Assembly: GCA_030247855.1 (NCBI GenBank)
Contig: JAPDRN010000040.1
Span: 62,001 to 126,000, forward strand
Length of the DNA stretch: 64,000 bases
From: Knufia peltigerae
Taxonomy: Eukaryota; Ascomycota; Eurotiomycetes; Chaetothyriales; Trichomeriaceae
Direction: 5' to 3'
Shown here: positions 20,431 to 32,238 of the stretch, piece after piece
How the letters are laid out: each line of letters starts with the position of its first letter
Position numbering within the stretch: the stretch's first letter is position 1
Translations under genes and position numbers: made by a program
The notes under the pieces: generated by a model
Databases searched by the model: none
What the model was told of the DNA's origin: nothing
The model's input: the letters and a program-made list of their open reading frames with translations, nothing else

Positions 20431-22726
20431 GGTCGACCAAAGTTGAGAGGATTCCGGTGCAGTTCACTTGAGGTGCCAGCGCGTCGAATGGGCACAACCT
20501 TGGAATGTTAATAATCACTTGATGAAGAGAGAAAAGCCACGCGTGACGGCAATGGACGGCAAAGATACAGATAGAAGTCGAGCGAGCAAGTAGGAACATG
20601 TTGAAAATGGATGGCCCGCGCAAGTTGCGGCAGCAAGCCATGAGACTACAACAGGTGACGGAACATTATGCAGGAATGTGACACCTGAGTCCCTCGTCAC
20701 GGTGCCGCTTGAGCCGCCTGTAGGTTTCCAAATATCTGTATATGCAGCTTGCGATCTTCTCCCGTTGCAATAACTGACGGCGAACGTAAGATCTGTGGTG
20801 TGAGGCGCAATCAGAAGGGAGTGTCGGGTGTTGGTAAGCGATACAAGGCAAGGCAAGTCGAGACGTAAGACCTCATCGATATGATGAAGCATTGGATCGA
20901 TCATCAGAGACGACGAACAATGACCATCCAACTGATCGGCATGATCCAGGATTCTGGATGCTGGCATTGATTGTAGATTCGGAGGAGGACGATGACCACG
21001 ACCGCGAATTCGACTGTTAGTACTCCTTACCTTTGATGCATGGAAATATGCTCGTTCTAACATATTGTACCTAGCTGTACACATGTATGTACAGGGTATG
21101 TAGCCTGCATCTGCTATAGTCCTTCTCCTGGTCTCGTACTCGTACCCGGACTCGTTCTCACACTATTTTATTACAGTACAACCTTGTCCCTTCCTTCTTT
21201 GTAGTACATGCTCCGTGTTCCGCATGAGTCTTGGCACAGTCGTTGAACTACAGCCAATGGGAGGAGGCAAATACACAACGTGCCACGCTAACTTCCGCCT
21301 CCGCCTTCCAGATTGGGGCGGGGCGTCTCTATCAATTTCATTAATGGCTGAACGTCTCTCCTGATACGATGAATTTGCCTGACGTTCGCATGTGCCTTTC
21401 GATTCGAGCCAGTGCCTCTTTTTCCTGCCTCGCCCCAAGTGGATCTGGAATCTCGAGTTTTTTTCCCTTTCTCTCACGCCAGTCCCGAATGCGATGTTAC
21501 AACAGTACAACGGGATGGCCCAAGCATCACTCGGTTAAGGATTGTCTGATCCATCACGAAGGGGTTACACTCTCTACAATAGGCGCACGACAAGCATGAC
21601 CCTAGGAATGCTTGCAGATTTGGCGTCTGGGCGTTTGGAACTCGGGTCGAAGTCATCACTCTACAGTGGGGACATCTCTCCCAGGGTCTCGCTTTCAACT
21701 CCATCTTACGCTCCCTCTTCGATCTCGATGGGTCTCTTTGGATCTTGCTTTTTCTGGCTTACTGATCCGATAGACTCTCATTATCATGGGCTGCCCGTTG
21801 GGAGTAGCGGGTCGATCGACTCGGAGTACTGCAGGCGAGCTGCACGATGGCAGATCCCTCGATACCATCCGTGACCTCGCCGGGGCTTGCTGCCATCCTC
21901 GTGTCGTAGCGAATGATGAAATCACTGATCAACTCATCGCTACAGGATTGGCACGTAGAGCCAAGACCGTCAGGTTCGAGGCACGTTCTGAGCTTGTTTT
22001 GTCTGGTTTGTCCTCGGCGTTCAAGCCTCAAAAAGTTCGCCCTTCCGTATGGAGCATCTACATCAGTCGAAGTAACACCACTTTCTTGGCTACATGGGTG
22101 GAAATGCTTCTCGAACACCCCAAAACACGGCTGTACTAGCACGAAGGTACAATACAGTTTTAGCCCCGTCAAGCGATCCATCCATCAAACTCTTTGCTGA
22201 GAACTAGGCCTGTCCGATCCCTGTGCGTTCTGTGCCATTTGACACCACCATTTTTGTCGACCCCCTTGTGCTGATCCGAGGACTTGGCCTTTTCGACCAT
22301 GATTGCTGATCCGAGGACTTGGCCTTTTCTATGTACCATGATTCCAGGTCCACTGGTCCCTCGCTCGTGGCTTTTTTTTCTTTCTGGCTCGGGCGTGGCC
22401 ATGTACGGCCCTTCGATTGGCCTTGATCGAGGGCAACTTCCTTCTACAACGTGGCTATCGGACTACTGTGGATGCTGTTGCCGCCAAGAAGTTCGCCTTG
22501 CTGCAGTCGAGTCCACTGCAAAAATCCTTGTCGAAGTGTCTCGACGAGTATATGAGCACACGGCCTGCCGCTGTGGACAAGCTGCCCGTCTCTCTTCGTT
22601 CCAATTCTTCATTGAACCAAGCCTCTTATACCAAGCCTTGGGTTTGCTTGGGTATCTTGGCCTCTTCGTCCATTCCAGAGAATTGTGACAGTACTCCCCA
22701 CTCGGGTAGAAGATCCACTGCTCGCG
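20431..22726. other. Large intergenic gap upstream of the phosphate transporter
   Basis: 2.3 kb with no gene I can support. Frames of 140-189 codons on the minus strand (20515-21084, 21759-22181) show no family signature. One TACTCGTA copy is at 21137. The last kilobase may be a long 5' leader or promoter of the PHO84-type gene and contains a direct repeat at 22269-22329. Confidence 0.5.
22269..22329. repeat. 26-bp direct repeat, two copies
   Basis: The sequence TGCTGATCCGAGGACTTGGC plus CTTTTC occurs at 22269-22294 and again, identical, at 22304-22329. Both are followed by ACCATGATT after short divergent spacers. The copies lie 35 bp apart start to start, about 400 bp upstream of the phosphate transporter ATG. 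Confidence 0.95.
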
Positions 22727-24611
22727 ATGGCCACCAAAACCTCGGGCGGCAACGCCGCCTTCCACAACTTCCACAACGATTTCGCTCACATCCAAGACCC
22801 CAACGAGCGACGACGGCTCGCCCTTGCCGAGATCGACAAGGCGCCTTTCGGCTGGTACCATATTCGTGCCATTGTGGTCGCCGGTATTGGTTTCTTCACC
22901 GATGCCTACGACATCTTCGCCATCAACCTGGTCAGCGCCATGTTGGGTGTTGTTTACTGGCAAAATGCGCCCAACCCGAAGAACGCCGGCAAGATTCCCT
23001 CCAACTCGGATACCGCCATCAAGGTGGCCACGTCGGGCGGCACCGTGATCGGTCAGGTCGGTTTCGGCTGGCTCGCCGATATCGTGGGCAGAAAGAGAAT
23101 GTATGGTCTTGAGTTGATCGTCATCATCTTTGCGACGTTGGCGCAGGCTCTGTCTTCCGATTCTCCTGGCATCTCCGTCGTGGGTGTCCTCATCTTCTGG
23201 CGTGTGATCATGGGTATCGGTATCGGTGGTGATTACCCTCTATCTTCCATCATCACGTCTGAGTAGGTTTTCCCCCCTCCCTCGAAAAGTGTAGCCAATG
23301 TTCTCTGGGGCTGACCCTCGACTCTCCAGATTCGCTACCACCAAGTGGCGTGGTGCCATGATGGGTGCCGTCTTCGCCATGCAGGGTATCGGTCAATTCG
23401 CCGCCGCCATCATCGCCTTGATCGTCACCTCTGGTTTCAAGGAGTCCCTCAAGACTGCAAAGACGGTCGGCGAGTGTGACGGCGTCTGCCAGCTTGCCGT
23501 TGACAAGATGTGGCGTGTCATCATCGGATTTGGTGCTGTCCCTGGTTGCGTTGCCTTGTATTTCCGTCTCACCATCCCGGAGACTCCTCGTTACACCTTC
23601 GACGTCGCTCGTGACTCGGAGAAGGCCGTCGAAGACGTCAAGGCATACAAGAGTGGCAAGGCTGAAGGTCACCCTGACGAAGTCAGCCGTGCCGCTGTCC
23701 TCCAGGATTCCCGCGCTCGTCTCGCGGCCCCCAAGGTTCGTGGTTCCCTCCTTTCTCTCTCTCTTTCGTGGCCGACGTGCGGTATTGACTTGTCCGTGTG
23801 ACAGGCCTCGTGGTCCGATTTCTGGAGACACTACTCCCAGTGGAAGCACGGAAAGGTCCTGCTTGGAACCGCCGGATCATGGTTCTTCCTCGACGTCGCC
23901 TTTTACGGTCTCGGTCTCAACAACTCCATCATCCTGTCGGCCATTGGCTACGCCAAGGGCAACGATGTGTACGAGATCTTTTACAACACCGCCGTTGGTA
24001 ACCTGATCATCGTCTGCGCCGGTGCCATCCCCGGGTACTGGGTCACCGTGGCGACCGTCGACACCCTCGGCCGCAAGCCCATCCAGTTCATGGGTTTCCT
24101 CGTCCTCACCATCGTCTTCGTCATCATCGGTTTTGCCTACCACAAGCTGGGCGAGGGTGGCCTGCTGGCCCTCTACGTCATCGCCCAGTTCTTCTTCAAC
24201 TTCGGGCCCAACGCGACGACCTTCATCGTGCCCGGCGAGTGCTTCCCGACCCGGTACAGGTCCACCTCGCACGGCCTCTCGGCCGCGTCCGGCAAGGTCG
24301 GCGCCATCATCGCCCAGTGCGTGTTCGGCCCCCTCAAGACCAAGGGCCACCCGACCAAGGACAACCCGACCCCCTGGGTCAACCACATCATGGAGATCTT
24401 CGCCCTCTTCATGCTCTGCGGCGTCTTCACCACCCTCCTGATCCCCGAGACCAAGCGCAAGACCCTCGAGGAGCTCGCCGGCGAGGTCCCGGGCACGCCC
24501 AACTACGACCCCGAATCCGCCGGCCACCGAAAGGACTCGTACGTCCCCCCGTCGGCCAACGCTCTCACCGAGGACGACACCACCACTCACACTCCCGAGA
24601 AGACTGTCTAA
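22727..24611 (+). CDS. PHO84: High-affinity inorganic phosphate:H+ symporter (PHO84 type)
   Basis: A major facilitator of the phosphate:H+ symporter family in the plasma membrane. Exons 22727-23262, 23330-23735 and 23805-24611 join to 582 residues with twelve predicted membrane spans. TM1 begins in the typical IVVAGIGFFTDAYDIFAINL. The loop motif GWLADIVGRKRMYG follows TM2-3, and GIGIGGDYPLSSIITSEFA is the family signature, continuous only after splicing. IPETPRYTFDVARD ends the first half; NATTFIVPGECFPTRYRSTSHG and IPETKRKTLEELAG lie in the second. The Asp in FFTDAYD and the Asp of GGDYPLS match residues needed for proton/phosphate coupling in the family. Exon 3 is strongly C-ending in codon use, suggesting high expression. 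Confidence 0.95.
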
Positions 24612-24990
24612 AACTACTTTTTTATCTGATTGGAAATAGAGATTTCTGAATTGCCTTGCCAATGTCAAGTTGAGAGAGATATATCTATACTTGCAATGGT
24701 CATTTCGATGCCTGTATCCTGAGCTGGCCCCTTTTCCCCGTCCAGAGTTTGATTAGTGCCTCAAGGGTATTTGAGTTCGGATCAGAATATGTACAAGGGG
24801 ATAGTTCTTGCATTGTAAGAGTGTGATACTATTCCGGGTGTTTAAGAGGCGATGAATTTTTTAATACTACAACATCATTACGGATGTAATCAAAAACTTG
24901 AACAATAAAGTTGGTATACAGTAATTTTGTGTTGTTGAACCTATATGGCGCTCCTCGTGTCGCACCTGCCTGTTATTAGTCGCCGTGTGT
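24612..24990. other. Convergent 3' flanks of PHO84 and the FAD monooxygenase
   Basis: AT-rich and gene-free; must hold both transcript ends. Confidence 0.5.
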
Positions 24991-27330
24991 TCACACCCCG
25001 CTGAAGAAGACACCTTCTATCCTTTTGCACGCTTCCGCCAACTCTTGAACCGAATGGCACGCCGCGAACGTGAATCTGTCGGGTCGTACCAACACGTACT
25101 TTGCCCCCTCCAGGTCGGTCTTGATTCTAAACATGTCGTATCCGACGGGAGGAGGACGGTTGTCGCAGAGACCAGAAGCCTCAAATTCTTCACCCGTCGC
25201 GACGCGGTAGACTCGTTTTTGCGTTTGGATGTTTGTGGACTCGACGGCGGTGGCGTTGTTCGACGAGACCTTGACATCGGCACGGGCGTCTACCCCGTCA
25301 CCGACGCCCACACCGGGAGACATGATTAGATAACAAACTTCTTCCATCTTGACCTCATTGTTGGAGAGTTGTTCAATCTTTGACCGATTCAATTCGTTTC
25401 GTGTCGATTCCAACTGATCCAAATCGTCCACCAAAACCAAAAGTCTCAGGAACGAAGTCGACTCGGGTCGGAAGATGACATTGTCTGTGAAATCGACGTC
25501 GTCGTCGGCGTCGACGACGAATCTGCTCCCGGAGGACACGGCCTTGCAATATCCCTGAGCCAGTTGTCGTCCACCTCTCAGGTCCGGGAGGAAAGCCATC
25601 CCGTCGACGTACCTGTACCGAGCCATGGGGCCTCCTCTCCCACCGAGTTCCAGTCTCCTTCTGACGCTGGGGACAAGCCTCATGAACCACAAGATCCAAT
25701 CCCTCACAAAGATCTTGAACGGGTTTCGGGCAGTCGTGAGTTCACCGTTGGCAACGGTCGAAGCGATCGACTTGTCGAGTTGCTGTTTACGTTCCAGACA
25801 CCAGCCGCTGAAAAGTCGTTCGTAAGGAACGGGAGTAGAACTTGAACAAGTTGATCGGCACGCGAGGACGAGCCTCCAGGCTATACCTGCCGCGTCTCTG
25901 AACCCGGAAGCAATACCTTGTCCACCAACTTTGAAGAAAAAATATCAGTGAGTCGAAGACTACTGCAGCAGAGTAACTACTCCAGAACAATGGAAATGAA
26001 ATGGCGAGGTAAAAACTTACAAGGTGGCATGACGTGAGCCGCATCACCACACAAAATCACTCTTCCCACTGACCACCTGTTGCAACTTCTGGCAGAAAAG
26101 GAAAATGGCCTCGACCTCAATACGTGTATGCAATCGATTGGATACTGTACTGGATCTTTTAACCTGTTCACCACCGCCGCACACATTAATGTCAGTCAAC
26201 TAGTTATCAAAGTTTTACGAGAGGGTCGTTCCCTGCTCGGTGGCTGTTAGTGATCAACATACCCATAAGTCTTGCCTGGGTGGGTGAGATAGGGAAAAAT
26301 CACGGCGGCCATCTTGTCGTAAGTGGCCATCTCCTGGGGGTCTTCGCCCATGTCGACGTCGACGACATACTCGAACCGCCAGAGCCGTTCCTTCCTCAAG
26401 CCAAACGTTCCACACACGGAAGGTCTGTCGGGGTTTCCGATGAACCTGAAATTCTTGGGAAAAAAGGCGTCGTAGACGTCTTGAGGGGTGAAGCCTAGTT
26501 TCCACAGTGGGAAATCTGGATGCGTTTCTGGTGTCGGGAGGTCCATGTGATAATTCACCGCGACCCATGTCTCTTGATACTCGTACCTTTTTTTGTTTCA
26601 TATTGTTTAGTGACCGAGCCCATTCGACACATGTTCAAGGTAGACATGGGAGCCAAGAAGAAAAGTAGGTCGGTATGACCACTCACCCAGGAACAGACTC
26701 CAACACCACTCCTCTCTTCTCAAGGTACATCTTCCTCGTGAATCCCGTCTTGCCGTCGGCACCGACCAGAAACTTGCCCTTGATCGACTTCTCCACACCT
26801 CCCATTGAGTCGTCTGTGTACTTGACCCTGACGTGGTCGTCGGTCTCCTCGATCCGGGTGACCGTACAACCCAGTTTTAGTTCTGATGCAGGACAAGCGA
26901 TTGCCGACTGCCGCACGTACTTCTCCATGACGGGTTGTCTGTGGCAGATGCCGCCGACGTGCCCGCTGCCACCGTGGGTCGTCGACAGGTCTACGTGCAT
27001 AAAGGGTTTGGTCATCAGGCCGTCCTTGCCCGAAGTGAACCACAGGTGCGAGATGGGCTCGCCGATCTTGCTGTAGACCTTGTCGTAGATGCCGATCTCC
27101 TGCAAGAGGCGAATGCCGTCCTCGTCGAGCGCGATGCCTCGCGGGTCCGTGACGATTTCCCGCTCTCGCTCGATCACGACGTTTGGTATGGACTTCCGGC
27201 CCAGGAGAGCGCTGAGCAGGGCACCGGTCGGGCCACAGCCACATATGATGACTTCCGTCGTCATCTCCTCTCCATCGTCCATCTTGATGTCTTGCTTCGT
27301 AGTAGTGTCGTTGGTATTATCAAGACTCAT
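24991..27330 (-). CDS. FAD-dependent aromatic-ring monooxygenase (phenol 2-monooxygenase-like)
   Basis: A PHBH-fold flavoprotein hydroxylase using NAD(P)H and O2. Exons 27330-26687, 26586-26263, 26163-26021 and 25928-24991 join to 682 residues. The N-terminal FAD fingerprint is GCGPTGALLSALL at about residues 31-43, where GAGPTG is usual. The DG motif is GADGKTGFTRK, near residue 195. The GD motif is CGDAAHVMPP, directly before the last intron, continuing as FGGQGIASGFRDAAGIAWRL. A C-terminal thioredoxin-like domain of about 200 residues follows, ending in VRPDRFTFAACHSVQELAEA, as in phenol hydroxylase relatives. The natural substrate cannot be read; no pathway genes flank it. An in-frame ATG at 27366 would add 12 residues. 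Confidence 0.88.
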
Positions 27331-28551
27331 TGTGATTCCGTTCGGATATAAAGAGTAGTGTAACAATTCCCCCAGGAAAAGTCATTCATACGGTGCTACG
27401 AGTACGAGGGACTTTTTTAAACCCAAACCCGTACATACAGACATCTGGCAGAACTGTTTAGAGAAATTGACAAAGTGGACTGACTTTTGTGTGTGTCTGC
27501 AAATAAGCCGCCGCCTGGGTTTGCCCCGGTGGGAAAAACATCGTGGAAAGGGTACCAATACTCCATCTACAGCTCAACAAAACACCAGTGGTCAGAGCGA
27601 CCGAAACTTAGTACTGCACGATCACAACAAGATAAACACCGAAAAACGCCGTTGTGACAATTCGCCCCCAGAAATGAGCATGGGATGTGAGATATTGGTG
27701 AAGCAGACTAGACCGTTTTCAAAGATGCGGGAAGCGGGACGCGGGCCTTTTGTGGGACGAAGAAGGACGACAACCGAGAGCCCAGCATCCCTTATCAATG
27801 TACCCCGTACTCTGTACCGACTTGCAAGAAAAGCCTGATCAAGTGGAACCGATTCATATAGGTAGAGTTGAACATCGTATTGTCTGACGAAGGACATGAG
27901 CAGGCATGAATGAATTATAGTAGAGGGTTGCATCACGTAATTATATATATATCAAGTCCTGTCGCCTTATATGAGTCGGACCTCTGCAGCCACAGGGGCC
28001 TCTCCCGGCCTAGATCACATCATAAGGACAATTGCAAATGAAATAAAACCACTTACCTTGGTAAGTTTGTTGACTTCGTACACTCACCCTGGCTCATACA
28101 TCGGACATTCTGAGTCGCGTTCAAAGATCAACCCTCGGTCAAAAAGTACTTACAAGGCAGCAAAGTCTTTCATGATACTTGAATACAGAGAATAAGACCG
28201 GAAGTCGATCCTTTTTTGGCTGTCGAATTTCGGCTCTACAATAAAGTAAGTCACGCCCTCTATGCTGGTTAAGTCAGCTATCAAAACCACAAGCTTGATG
28301 CAATTATGGATCAGGTCCCTATTGACCGATCAGCTCTCAAATTATCCCTCTTTGCAATACTTTGCCTGTCCAAACAATCAGGTGTAATCCGCGTTCCTGC
28401 AAGATTTTCGAAGTAGACTTGCATCGCTTTGACTGCTTGGAGCGAGGCCCAAACAGCGAGTTTACTTGAAAAGGGTTCAAAGCAACTATTGCCATCGATG
28501 AAGATCTGTTCGTGTCTGACAAGGTCAGTTCTTCACAACACCATCATATGC
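27331..28551. other. Intergenic between the monooxygenase and the KH protein gene
   Basis: 1.2 kb with no gene seen. Holds TACGAGTA at 27397 (monooxygenase promoter side) and a short AT dinucleotide run near 27942-27951. Confidence 0.5.
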
Positions 28552-30402
28552 TCACAGTCCTGGAGGGGGTGGAACAGCAGAGTAGCCTCCTGTAGGAGGT
28601 GGTGGAGGTGGCGCTCCTGAAATGTCCGAAGTCGGGGGAGGTGGTGGAGGAGCTGCACTGGAGTCGGTTGCCGGCGGTGGTGGAGGGGATTGCTGTTGTC
28701 CAGCGGCAGCTTGTTGTTGTTGTTGATAGTATTGATAGTAGGCAATGTAGTTCTGGTAACCACCATAAGCAGCATAAGGATCTCCGCCTGGTTGATTGGC
28801 GTAATACTGAGCCCATTGTGCTGCATAGTCGGTAGGAGAACCTGCACTGCCGGGCGCTGGAGTTGCAGGTGTCGCCGAATAAGGGGAATTGTAGCTTGCG
28901 CCGTGTGAATAGCTGTTGTCTTCGCGGTTTCGATCTCGTCCGTAGCCACCACCATAGTGACGACGATTAGAATCAGTACCATATCCATCAGTGTACGATT
29001 CCATCCGCTGAGGCGGCGGATTCGCTTTGAAGTGTTCATAATTCTGACGAACATTGGTGAGGAGGTCCTCACAAAGCTCCTTAGCCTTCTGCACTTGTTG
29101 CGGTTGCGGTCCAGCCACATGCAAATACATCGGCTCATCGGCTTCCTGTCCAGTACTGTGCTCCATGAAACCGCTTCCGCGACCTTTAATCTGGACACGA
29201 CAGCCGGTCTCCTGTTGGATGTGTTTGACGTAAGCTCCACCTTGACCAACCACCTGCGCACGTAAGTTGAAACCAGGGATGTTCTCCATGTCGAGAGGTA
29301 TACGCTCTTCGGGCCATTTTCGCTGCACAGACAATGAGATGGTGATTCAATACATCATAGTGGCCTATACATACCCGTCCAAATTCATCACGCTCAAATG
29401 GTTCGGGTTCCCTGCGCTTGAAGCGCCTTTCGTCGACAAGATTGGGTAGTTCCTGTTTCATAAGCTCCTCAATCTTTGCAATGGCCTTCTCTAGGCCTGC
29501 TTTGGAAGTGCTGGTAACGTGCAAGTACAAAGGTGGGTTCTAAGTCAGATGGTTAGGTTAGCACTTTGACCAGCGTACGAACTCGTCATTTACATACCGC
29601 TGCAGTTGCCATGCTTTTGTCGGGGAAATAAGAGCCACGGGTCGTGACATCTGAGGCTGGATGTTAGTTGCTGTTTAACGAAGTTCGAAGACGTGTTAAG
29701 CATCGTACCGCAACCAGTTTCATCCTTGATCTGGAGTCACAACAATGTCAGCATGTCCGCATCCCATCGCAACCTGTGATTTGGCTCAACAACACGGCAA
29801 ATGTTTGCCATGCGCAGAGATCTAGAGGCAGGGGGTATTTACCATCTTTTGAGCCGAACCCCTGGTCAAGGTGTATTTGTTACGTAGATCGTTGATCTCG
29901 ATATCTTTAATGTAGTCACCATCCGCTACGTAGATCTCCCCGTCGACCTTGCTAGTATTCTGGGATGAGGTAGGAGTCGAAGGCTTTGCTGCTGGTGTGG
30001 GTGTTGAGGACTATGTATGTGGGTCAGTGTCTGAACAGCGATGTTGGTACGGAAACGACTCACCGATCGGATGGGAGGTACGTCGACATGTTGAATGCCT
30101 TTGCGCGCTTGTAGATCGGCGTTGATTTTGGCAGCGGCCGCAGCTGTGAATTTGGTAAGTAAGTGAGCCACACCCTCGATGCGTGTCGTGAACATACCTG
30201 CGGCAGCGGCAGGATCCAGAGGAGTACCACGTTTCTCGCCGACAGGACTCTGGCTGTCTTTATCCAATGGACTCCGACTTCTTCTACTTTCGGTCAGTCT
30301 GGACGCAGGAGATCGAGAACGTCGGTCGAAGCGCGAAGCCTTTCGCGGTTCGGGTTCGGTTTGGTCGAAGCGCGACCGCTTTCGAGGCGCTTCTTCGGTC
30401 AT
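28552..30402 (-). CDS. KH-domain RNA-binding protein, KHDC4/BLOM7-like
   Basis: The family binds RNA and in animals is linked to splice-site choice and snoRNA-host splicing. Seven exons (30402-30198, 30143-30064, 30010-29843, 29730-29709, 29650-29598, 29539-29375, 29322-28552) join to 487 residues. The N-terminus is rich in RS and RF dipeptides. The first KH-like region reads IEINDLRNKYTLTRGSAQKM, then IKDETGCDVTTRGSYFPD, which is the KHDC4 signature. A second KH, EERIPLDMENIPGFNLRAQV with GQGGAYVKHIQQETGC, follows. The C-terminal third is low-complexity: Tyr/Gln-rich, then polyproline blocks ending in VPPPPGL. Exon 4 is a 22-nt microexon within the first KH region. Yeast lacks a clear orthologue. 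Confidence 0.87.
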
Positions 30403-30684
30403 TGCGTTTGCGGTAAATGAGCGACTCAGGGCCGTAAATGATGTCGCCGACTGGGCAAAGGAGCAAAGGAGCTTGTCACAATAGAGAAGACGCACAAAGA
30501 AAGATAGAGGACAAGAAGGACGAGAGTCGCAAAGCTAACAGTCTGCGGTGACAGAAGGATGAAGATTTTGGGGGCGCATCCGAACAAGTCCTTGGCGGCT
30601 AGAGGAAACTGATTGAACATCGCCGCTTTTACAAGTATCTACCCCTTTGTAAACTTCATGTACTCACTACCTGACCAGTGTCGT

Positions 30685-31960
30685 CTAGTCACCGTCATCA
30701 CCGTCACTGTCATGGTCTCGCTTCTTCCTCTTCTTCGATGTCCGACCGCCGGATACTTCTGCATCTTTGTCCTCGAGGACATAGCACCTGGCATCTCGTT
30801 CCTCGCCTCGCCATGCGCCTTTTCTCTTTCCCTGTTCACTCCTGTCTTTGCCGGTGGTGATCTCACCTATCGTCCTCGCATGTTGGTACCCTGGATATGC
30901 CGACCACGGAAACTTGAAGCTTTCCACGACTTTCAACCCCGAATGTCTCGCTAAATCACGAATGTTCCAGAGCGTGTAGGGTTCCCCTTCAAACAAAGTC
31001 ACAAGGATTTGACCACTGACGGCACCTGGATCTCGACGACTCTCATTCTCAGGAACATCACCGTACTCGTCTTCGTCATCGTCATCATCATATGTATCTG
31101 ATTTGATCACCTTCGCAGGACGAGTAGGGGTTGACAGTAGTTCCTTGGCACCTTTGAAGAATCCCACCAGGAGTTCCTGATTATACCGGACTTGTCTGTT
31201 GACATCCGTACTGAGACCACCGACATGCGGGAAGTTGAAGACAATCTTCGTGAATGGACCGTAAGCTCGAAGGACCTTTTTGTGTGCCGAGAAGAGCTTC
31301 GTGGCGTCAATACCGTAGATTACGTTCACTTTCGGTACCTTTGAGGTTTGTTGTCCAGTTCCGCCATCAGTAGATGCAGCAGTATCAGGTGTAGGCGGTG
31401 GTGAGAAGCCAATCCACTCTGCTTCTTCTCCGCTGATGTTCCCATCATCTAAGCTCGTAGGCTCATCTTCCGGAGTTTTTGTTGCTGGAGTTTCGTGACC
31501 CACGCCTCCCAGTCGGCTCAATGTTTGAGTAACATTGGGATACTTGGTCTCCAAGGTCTCTCTAGAGTCATAGCATGTCGCGGTAATCTGGTTGACTTTA
31601 TGATGTTGCTTCAAGGACAGTGAGAAAGAAAAGTCACCTATATTTGATGTTTTATTGATTAGAATGTCATTGTCATAGTCGTCGTGCTCAGACTCAAGCC
31701 AACGACGTGGCGACAAGTTCCGTTGCAAGGATAAAACCAATCATACCTTCACCTACAAGTAGGACATTGTCAAACTTTGTAAATGACACTTTCAGCCGAG
31801 CTTGTGGATTGCCATGAGGAGCAGACTGGGTCGCAGCAGCTTTTTTCACAGCCGGTGGTGGTTTTTGGCTATGCTGTCGTCGTGAAATACTCTTGTTCCC
31901 TTTTCTAGGGTTGTCGTGATGGTTTGAATGTCTTTGGGCTTGACGGTTGACTTTGCCCAT
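30685..31960 (-). CDS. BMT5: 25S rRNA uridine-N3 methyltransferase (BMT5 family)
   Basis: Nucleolar SAM-dependent enzyme of the DUF2431 Rossmann-like family; yeast Bmt5 makes m3U in 25S rRNA. Exons 31960-31747 and 31637-30685 join to 388 residues. The basic N-terminus (Arg/His/Lys-rich) looks like a nucleolar targeting region. The diagnostic SAM-binding motif VLLVGEGDFSFSLSL spans the exon junction. Downstream are NVIYGIDATKL, KIVFNFPHVGGLSTD and NQELLVGFFKGAKELL, all family features, and GQILVTLFEGEPYTLWNIRDLA. An acidic/Pro-rich insertion between the first and second motifs and a DDDDDEDE loop are disordered. The end is a Lys-rich and Asp-rich tail. It is divergent from PEX10 with 278 bp between starts. 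Confidence 0.9.
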
Positions 31961-32238
31961 TTATCGAGGTAGAGCAGTTTTCTCGTAGCTCACAAAAGAT
32001 CGAATTCCTCGTCAAAATTCCCAGCTGGACGTAAATGTACGAAGTCCAAGATCTAAAGCGGCGTGATCTGCAGGATACTCGAACCTCGGCACTCTTCATC
32101 ATCAGCCTTGCGTGGACGTAGTCGATGAAATTGTTCTGCAATCATCACATACAATCCTCATACCCTGGACCGTGAACCTTTTCACAGTCCTTGACGGGGC
32201 TGTTGCCCTTACATCTCTACCTAGGTCATCAACACAAC

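Noticed and set aside
20515..21084. 189-codon open frame, minus strand, in the large gap
   Set aside because: Composition looks random (many Ser, Arg, His, Cys), and no domain, signal peptide or plausible exon partner was seen.
23877..24668. 263-codon open frame on the minus strand across the phosphate transporter
   Set aside because: Same cause: a GC-rich, codon-biased exon opens the antisense frame.
22727..27330. Secondary-metabolite or aromatic-degradation gene cluster around the monooxygenase
   Set aside because: No core synthase, ring-cleavage enzyme or pathway regulator lies nearby; the flanking genes are housekeeping or transport.
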